Below, piece after piece: positions 59,359-64,000 of a stretch of 64,000 bases of DNA (position 1 is the first letter of the stretch; every line of letters starts with the position of its first letter). The notes under the pieces were generated by a model. It saw nothing but the letters and a program-made list of their open reading frames with translations. It did not search any database and had not been told where the DNA came from. Where the stretch lies: positions 1 to 64,000 of the forward strand of contig JBJOFG010000010.1 in NCBI GenBank assembly GCA_046048875.1, read 5' to 3'. This stretch comes from CAIZGX01 sp046048875 (GTDB lineage: Bacteria; Bacteroidota; Bacteroidia; Flavobacteriales_D; Sanyastnellaceae). The translations under genes and the position numbers were made by a program.

Positions 59359-59748
59359 TCAGTCGTAGGTTACTGTGTAAATGCCATTCTGAAGACGATA
59401 AGTTCCAAACCGTGCAGTAATGTTATTTTGTCGGCATAGCAATACGGTTTGCCTTAAGCAAGCATGGGGTACCAATAAATAGAAGGTTCCGTCAAAATGT
59501 GAATAGATTTTCCATTGTTTAGATTCTGAGTTATTAATACTGTCAGCAGTTTCAACTTCAATTAAAAATTTTACGGAATCATCATTATTTGCAGTGATAA
59601 TTATATCTGGGTAATGGCCATTTATGCTTGTGTTTTTTTCTTGATTCGGATTTGAATAAATTCTATAATTTACTCTATCCAAGTTCTCACAGGCCGTCCG
59701 AATTACACTGTCGTGTTCGCTTTGTGCGATTTGTTTTCTATTTGCCAT
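59359..59748 (-). CDS. PD-(D/E)xK nuclease-like small protein
   Basis: A 129-residue protein whose core 'NGHYPDIIITANND' and 'VKFLIEVETADSI' fits the PD-(D/E)xK fold (Asp48, Glu64, Glu66), with the final Lys replaced by Thr67. A helix 'RKQIAQSEHDSVIRTACENL' precedes it. It may be a nuclease or an inactive nucleic-acid-binding relative. It is coupled to the 45-residue membrane protein gene. Confidence 0.6.
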   Translation of the reverse strand: MANRKQIAQSEHDSVIRTACENLDRVNYRIYSNPNQEKNTSINGHYPDIIITANNDDSVKFLIEVETADSINNSESKQWKIYSHFDGTFYLLVPHACLRQTVLLCRQNNITARFGTYRLQNGIYTVTYD

Positions 59749-59895
59749 TTTTCTTTATTTAAAGGGGGGAGTATTGTTTTGTCGGTTAGTTCGAATGATA
59801 AAGTCGTCTATCAGAACTAAGCTATAACAGGATCATAGAGTGGCTGGTTTGAATGTTAATTGATCTGTTGTATCCATCGTGTCGGTTGTCGATAT

Positions 59896-60912
59896 TTAGT
59901 CTTTTACTCTTGATGTTGAGCTCTTAATAATTTCAATAATCCTATTTGGTGAATCACTTTCTCCGTCCTGGTTCAAATAACCTGTTTGCTGATTTGAAAA
60001 AATTGTATGAGTGGCCTCCAGTAATACAGCGTTTTTTGTTTGCGTGTCCGTTCCTGCTGCTTTTGAAAATGTTTCGAAAGTATTCAGTGCATTTTGTCTA
60101 TGCTTATTCAATATTGAATTGTGTTTGTGAGCTTTGTAATTTCTTGTGCAGATTGCGAGCGCATAAAACATCACAGTCAGGATAACTATTTTGGTTATTG
60201 TAAAATGAATTAGAAAGTGAGTCCCTCCGTCAGAAGGATTAATAAAAAGTAGTGCAATCCCGACTAATGTTATTGCTGCAAGAACCAGAATAGTCCATAG
60301 GAGCCATTTTCTAGAGAGTTTCTTATGCTCAATTGCCTCATCTCTAAAAATCATGTTATGTTGAGCTACACCTACTTCCACAGCAGCTTGTTTAGCATTA
60401 TCAAGTATATCTCTTATCTCTGATAAATATTTCTCCGATTCTCTCTTGGTTCTTTCATTTTCTAACTCCAATTCCGTTAATGCCGCATGTAGTTTTGTTC
60501 GTTCTAAAGAAAGGTCGTTTGAGTTTAATAAACCTGCTGTCAATATTGGAATTGCACTAGCGTAATAAGATTCGTATTGGTTTTCAAGCTTCGTAATTAA
60601 TCTGCTTCTTTGTTCTATTGGGTTGTTTGTTGCTGGATTGAAAGATCGTATTTGATCAAACACGCTAGTTGCATGGTCAAGTTGACTGTTAAAACCATTT
60701 ATAATGTTGTAAGGGACATCTAAAAGCTCGATTCCATCAACTCTTTTGAACAGGTCAATAATTTTGACAAATAATTCTTCTGCATCTTTAAAGCTTAACT
60801 GTTGACCAAGTTGAGGCTCTCTAGTAAGTTGGTCAATAGGAATAGTCAAACACTTTTGAAGTTTGATTTTTACTTGCTCTACGAGTTGGTTTTGTTGCTC
60901 TATTGTTGCCAT
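59896..60912 (-). CDS. Coiled-coil protein with two TM helices
   Basis: A 338-residue protein. Residues 1-190 are helical with a strong coiled coil ('LHAALTELELENERTKRESEKYLSEI'); two membrane helices follow (about 203-227 and 235-257), then a soluble tail. It lies 31 bases after the membrane-anchored nuclease-like gene, so the two are probably one operon. This layout is common among membrane-acting effectors; the family is unrecognised. Confidence 0.65.
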   Translation of the reverse strand: MATIEQQNQLVEQVKIKLQKCLTIPIDQLTREPQLGQQLSFKDAEELFVKIIDLFKRVDGIELLDVPYNIINGFNSQLDHATSVFDQIRSFNPATNNPIEQRSRLITKLENQYESYYASAIPILTAGLLNSNDLSLERTKLHAALTELELENERTKRESEKYLSEIRDILDNAKQAAVEVGVAQHNMIFRDEAIEHKKLSRKWLLWTILVLAAITLVGIALLFINPSDGGTHFLIHFTITKIVILTVMFYALAICTRNYKAHKHNSILNKHRQNALNTFETFSKAAGTDTQTKNAVLLEATHTIFSNQQTGYLNQDGESDSPNRIIEIIKSSTSRVKD

Positions 60913-60943
60913 GATGACTTTTTAGCTGATGTTTAAATTCGAG

Positions 60944-61885
60944 TTATTGTTCATTGTGAATTTGTTGGTATTCTTCAATTGATATTTCAACTTCTCTAAT
61001 TCTCAAAAGTCCATTTGCAATGGCAGGTTCAAATTCTTTTTTTATTTTTTCAAGGTATAGTTCATTATGCTCCTCATCTCCGGGTCTTATTATTAAAACA
61101 AGAAACAAATAGGCGTTTATTCTTTTAATATTTCTGTAATAATTGATTTTGCTTAGCATCAAATAAATCCTTTCACGCAGCAATATCATACTGCGATTTT
61201 TAATTTTCATTTCAATGAAAATTTCAGTGTCTATGGTCTTAATGTACCCGTCAAATATTGGACTGAATTCACTGACGGGGTCAATTTGTTGAAATTGATT
61301 CGTGAATTTAGCGTCACGAATAATTGAAAATTGACTAAGTCCTTCTTCAGCTAAAAATTTAGGAAGAGCAATTACTTCATATCGTCTGGGATTGATGAAA
61401 CGGCTTGCGGTTGTTTCCTGGGTTAAAGGATTTGATTTTGTTGAATTTACTGTTTCTTGTTCAGCTTCTTGTTCAGTTTCTATTTGCTTTTGTTGTTTTT
61501 CGGGTTCATCTGCTTGTCTTACAGATAACATTTTAGCGAGTTCGTCACTTAATATAAAGGTTGAGTTTATTTGCTTTTGATTGATGCTTGTAGAAATTGA
61601 AATAATTTGATTTCTTAATTCCATATTTTCCTTTGTTAGTTCTTGATTTTTACTCGTGGTTTCCTTTACGTTTCTTGAGAGGGAAACGAGTTGGAAAATC
61701 GAAAAATTATCAAAAGTTTCACTTAAGACCAGAACAGTCAAGAAAGCGACAAGAGCAATAAGGCCATCAGAAATTTGCGCTGGTGGGTTGGACCAACAGA
61801 AATTAAAACAGATTAACGCGGCTATGAAAATGCACATTATTATTACCGATGTTCTTAAGTGCAATTTTGTTTTCTTATTTTCCAT
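60944..61885 (-). CDS. Membrane-anchored PD-(D/E)xK nuclease-like protein
   Basis: A 313-residue protein with two N-terminal membrane helices (about 11-30 and 38-58), a coiled coil (75-105), a Gln/Glu-rich linker and a C-terminal alpha/beta domain. In the latter 'FSPIFDGYIKTIDTEIFIEMKIKNR' is cited in parts: PIFDGYI with Asp212 and IFIEMKI with Glu225 and Lys227, the spacing of a PD-(D/E)xK site. A nuclease held at the membrane could attack entering DNA. First gene of a two-gene operon. Confidence 0.62.
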   Translation of the reverse strand: MENKKTKLHLRTSVIIMCIFIAALICFNFCWSNPPAQISDGLIALVAFLTVLVLSETFDNFSIFQLVSLSRNVKETTSKNQELTKENMELRNQIISISTSINQKQINSTFILSDELAKMLSVRQADEPEKQQKQIETEQEAEQETVNSTKSNPLTQETTASRFINPRRYEVIALPKFLAEEGLSQFSIIRDAKFTNQFQQIDPVSEFSPIFDGYIKTIDTEIFIEMKIKNRSMILLRERIYLMLSKINYYRNIKRINAYLFLVLIIRPGDEEHNELYLEKIKKEFEPAIANGLLRIREVEISIEEYQQIHNEQ

Positions 61886-62288
61886 ATCAAATCATTTTTA
61901 TTGTAATTCTTTAAGTGCAGCTGATATTTTATAATTTCGCCCTAAATCGAAGATTTTTGTGTTTTCGATTAATTTCAAAAGTGTCTAGTGTTTAATCGGG
62001 TCTAATGTAGACCTTCAAAATTTTTTTGTACATCTGTAGAACAACAGAATGGTTTTCACAGGCAGCGTGGGAGTGATTCAATTCAATATTGAGAAAATCT
62101 GGAAGGATTACTGTTCAAGCGTTTTACGAAATGTCTTTGGGGTGTGACTCGAGTCTAGTCACAATGAGACCTCTGATAAAAATACGCAGTTATTCGTAGT
62201 GAAATTTGTGTTTCACTGTTTGACCCTAATGGTCGTCAGTGAATGCCCTCCAGATGAAATGATAGAGATGATCTTCTTCGAGGTGTAT
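61886..62288. other. 403-base stretch without a supported gene
   Basis: AT-rich, with short frames only. A 32-codon plus-strand frame (62049-62147) and 20 further in-frame codons after the Abi stop are the longest, neither convincing. No repeat or promoter of note was found; it may hold decayed sequence or the promoter of the nuclease-like operon. Confidence 0.5.
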
Positions 62289-62969
62289 TTATATTTTCAA
62301 AATTTGATCAGCCTTACTTTGAATGTTATCTATATCTTCAAAGAAAGGGATGAGATTTGGGTCAATCCATTCGACTAAAGTATATATGGTTGCTCTGATT
62401 TTTAATGCGTCTGAGCAATCAATAGTTTGTCCATTAAAGCAGATGGGTTCACAATGATTAACTCTGTTTCTGAAGTCTTTTATTTTATCTAACTTGTCAT
62501 AAATGCTCGCTCGGTTTTCATGCGCAGGTTTGTGTGGAAAGATGTGAATGGACTTTCCGCCAATTAATGAATAGTGGTGAGAAAGAAAGAGTGCTATCCA
62601 GAATCCAAATGTTTGATCTGAAATTATTTTTCCACTTGTTATGGGAATACCTCGTCGTTGTAATTTCATCTCTGTTTTTTGAACAGAAGATTTAAGAAAG
62701 TAATTGGAGTTTCTGAGCGAGTTGTCTCCCATGAATCCATTCTTTTGATTGATTATCCAATCGGTGTCTCTGAAGTGTGCATATAAAACAGTGTTTAATG
62801 AATTTCTCAGGATTACTTCGAATTGGCTTAATAGCGGATGGAAAGCCTGGGCCAAACGAATATTTGCGTTGTAAAGCCTTTTTGCTCTGTCTTTCCTGTT
62901 GGCAGTAGCTATTAGATAACGGTTATATCTTGGCCTGGATAAATATTTACTTCGTAATTCAATTTTCAT
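62289..62969 (-). CDS. Abi family (HEPN) abortive-infection-like protein
   Basis: A 226-residue protein of the Abi_2/AbiD-F group: 'YLIATANRKDRAKRLYNANIRLAQAFHPLLSQFEVILRN' and 'FGFWIALFLSHH' are typical, and 'KIKDFRNRVNHCEPICF' holds the HEPN R-x4-H motif (Arg167-His172). Members are RNases that stop phage growth by halting the cell. After the TAA stop, 20 more in-frame codons end at the next stop, but family length fits the first one. Confidence 0.85.
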   Translation of the reverse strand: MKIELRSKYLSRPRYNRYLIATANRKDRAKRLYNANIRLAQAFHPLLSQFEVILRNSLNTVLYAHFRDTDWIINQKNGFMGDNSLRNSNYFLKSSVQKTEMKLQRRGIPITSGKIISDQTFGFWIALFLSHHYSLIGGKSIHIFPHKPAHENRASIYDKLDKIKDFRNRVNHCEPICFNGQTIDCSDALKIRATIYTLVEWIDPNLIPFFEDIDNIQSKADQILKI

Positions 62970-62974
62970 ACTCG

Positions 62975-63006
62975 TTTGTCAATTTCTTAATTTCTGATTA
63001 TATTTG
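62975..63006 (+). promoter_or_regulatory. Consensus promoter of small RNA candidate 2
   Basis: TTTG (62975-62978), a 20-base spacer and TATATTTG (62999-63006), as good as the first small RNA promoter. No reading frame follows. Confidence 0.6.
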
Positions 63007-63012
63007 TATCAC

Positions 63013-63096
63013 ATAGACTTGGTAAAGCCTCTTTCTCTCGTAGAAATGTAATCAAGTAAAAGAATTAAAGGAACTCTTCGTTGGGTTCCTTTTTTA
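63013..63096 (+). ncRNA. Small RNA candidate 2
   Basis: About 80 bases from the promoter to a hairpin AAGGAAC / GTTCC(TT) with a T-run (63068-63096). The only ATG (63046) is followed directly by TAA, as in candidate 1, where AGAAATGTGA resembles the AGAAATGTAA here. It starts just upstream of the Abi gene and runs away from it. Confidence 0.42.
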
Positions 63097-63283
63097 GTTT
63101 TTTTAATTTGTTTAAGAGTTTCCGCGTATTTCTTTTTCCTTGTATTTCTTTTTCCTTGTTTTTATCGCTTTTGTAATTCACTTTTATTTACAAGAAAGTG
63201 CTCATACGAACATTTAAAAGTAAATAGATTAGAAATTAAATTTTGATTTAGTTATGCGGGTTTATGCCGGGCAGAAGGGAGTT

Positions 63284-63384
63284 GGGAAGGCAATTTGCTA
63301 TGCGAGGGTTTCTTCGAAACGAGGGCAACTGGCGTTGCGAGGGTCCTATGGACGAAGGTTCTTCGAACGAGGGTCTTCGACGAT
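63284..63384. repeat. Hairpin-array repeat, copy C
   Basis: Units GGGTTTCTTCGAAACGA, GGGCAACTGGCGTTGCGA, GGGTCCTATGGACGA, AGGTTCTTCGAACGA and GGGTCTTCGACGA, then TAGTTTAACAACGCAG. Bases 63319-63343 are identical to 36813-36837 in copy B. It marks the right end of the accessory region. Confidence 0.85.
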
Positions 63385-63447
63385 AGTTTAACAACGCAGT
63401 TCAGAGCTTATTGGCTTGTATTGGGAAATTGGAAAATCCTTTTTGTA

Positions 63448-63482
63448 AATCTCGTACCATTGGTACGAGAAATTTCTTTTTG
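63448..63482 (+). terminator. Strong palindromic hairpin with T-rich tail
   Basis: TCTCGTACC-ATT-GGTACGAGA, a nine-base perfect stem, followed by AATTTCTTTTT. No gene lies directly upstream, so it may end a repeat-borne or readthrough transcript. Confidence 0.6.
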
Positions 63483-63671
63483 AAATCAGGAATCAAATTT
63501 CATTTATTTGAAGTCAATTCAAAATTCAACTCGAAGGAAACGAGTATTTTATTGGTTTTTTGAATTGGTGTCTCGAGCTATACTACGTCTAAAGAACTAC
63601 CTGATGAATTTAGCAATCAACTTCCCACGCTAGAGGCGATAAAGAAATCTTTTGAAATTTAGTTCTTTGGC

Positions 63672-63796
63672 AGTTTCTGTTGCGGAGAAACGAATCTCTT
63701 CGAGGAATGCTTCGCGAATGCCGCTGGCGAATTCTTCATTTAAAGTTAAGAAAAGTTAAGAGAGGGGAAGAATTTGCGGAGCAACGAATGGCTGAA
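63672..63796. repeat. Hairpin-array repeat, copy D (partial)
   Basis: Units such as GTTTCTGTTGCGGAGAAACGA, written as GTTTC...GAAAC + CGA, ATGCTTCGCGA and ATGCCGCTGGCGA, and a further TTGCGGAGCAACGA near 63772, reach up to the stop of the Omp85-like gene. Same unit grammar as copies A-C. Confidence 0.65.
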
Positions 63797-64000
63797 TTAA
63801 AACGCCTCAGCGACCATGAAATAGAAGTAGCCGCCTTCTCGGCCGTAGGCGTAGTCGAGGCGAACATTTAGTTTTTCTTGAGGATTGACTACAAAGCGCA
63901 GTCCCGTGCCGACGGAGTATTTTATTCTGTTTAAATGAAGATCGTTGAGCTCTCCGAAAACATCACCGGCGCCTGCAAAGGTGGTTAAGCCAAAACGCCA
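63797..64000 (-). CDS. Omp85-like outer-membrane protein, C-terminal end (cut by window edge)
   Basis: The last 67 residues of a larger protein, open to the window edge. 'TFAGAGDVFGELN', 'KYSVGTGLRFVVNP', 'LNVRLDYAYGREGGYFYFMVAEAF' match the final strands of surface-antigen/Omp85 family barrels (BamA/TamA relatives), including a terminal Phe typical of outer-membrane insertion. The function of the rest cannot be seen. Confidence 0.78.
   Translation of the reverse strand, partial: WRFGLTTFAGAGDVFGELNDLHLNRIKYSVGTGLRFVVNPQEKLNVRLDYAYGREGGYFYFMVAEAF

Noticed and set aside
62049..62147. A 32-codon plus-strand frame in the gap before the Abi gene
   Set aside because: No promoter, no family resemblance and no coupling to a neighbour; length expected by chance.
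63563..63662. A short plus-strand frame ending in an acidic, soluble-looking tail, possibly a gene remnant
   Set aside because: About 30 codons only, no recognised family, no start signal; could be the end of a decayed gene but cannot be supported.
36805..63800. Integrative conjugative element
   Set aside because: No integrase, relaxase or tra genes were found between the repeats and no tRNA gene lies at either end.

Overview
The window is a chromosomal segment of a Bacteroidota bacterium, most likely a Flavobacteriales-type marine or freshwater lineage. The evidence is: C-terminal type IX secretion (T9SS) sorting domains on several large secreted proteins, the Bacteroidota -7 promoter element TAnnTTTG in front of many genes, almost no Shine-Dalgarno sequences, ATP-type PEP carboxykinase, a Bacteroidota-style LptD, and CtlX. 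I cannot name the genus. The left edge cuts a selO gene and the right edge cuts an Omp85-type outer-membrane protein gene.

Positions 1-36.8 kb are core chromosome. They hold housekeeping and metabolic genes (ftcD, rpsP, ctlX, a GH13 amylase, a CE15 esterase, pirin, rimM, pckA, aroE), two related PIN/antitoxin modules that share an operator-like motif, and a long minus-strand block from about 34.2 to 24.0 kb. That block carries amidase, MCE, two Fe-S proteins, fabG, a VWA-like membrane protein, a substrate-binding protein, YdcF and a TPR protein. It is followed by a tight phosphosulfolactate synthase-like / rhodanese / DedA / aroE operon. lptD is transcribed divergently from the amidase gene.

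Positions 36.8-63.4 kb are an accessory region bracketed by copies of an unusual hairpin-array repeat, including a 25-bp perfect direct repeat at both ends. Its left part has a four-gene signalling operon (small protein, multi-pass membrane protein, histidine kinase, LuxR-type regulator) and two T9SS cargo proteins. In the middle lies a decayed IS21-family element (frameshifted istA, nonsense-mutated istB) that abuts remnants of two unrelated genes, one of them the C-terminus of a type ISP restriction enzyme.

The right part, 49.9-63 kb, looks like a defence island. It contains a HEPN/zinc-ribbon protein, a ubiquitin-like cassette (multiubiquitin-family UBL, DUF6791-ThiF E1 and DUF6527 protein, with overlapping reading frames), a 50-residue membrane protein, DUF2188, a subtilisin-like protease with an AAA+ ATPase, an HExxH metalloprotease, DUF5131, PD-(D/E)xK nuclease-like proteins (one membrane anchored), a 45-residue membrane protein and an Abi/HEPN protein. 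Two probable small RNAs are transcribed against these minus-strand genes. The most interesting possibility is that the ubiquitin-like cassette and the adjacent AAA+/subtilase pair form one modification-and-proteolysis system; this is inference from gene order and strand only.
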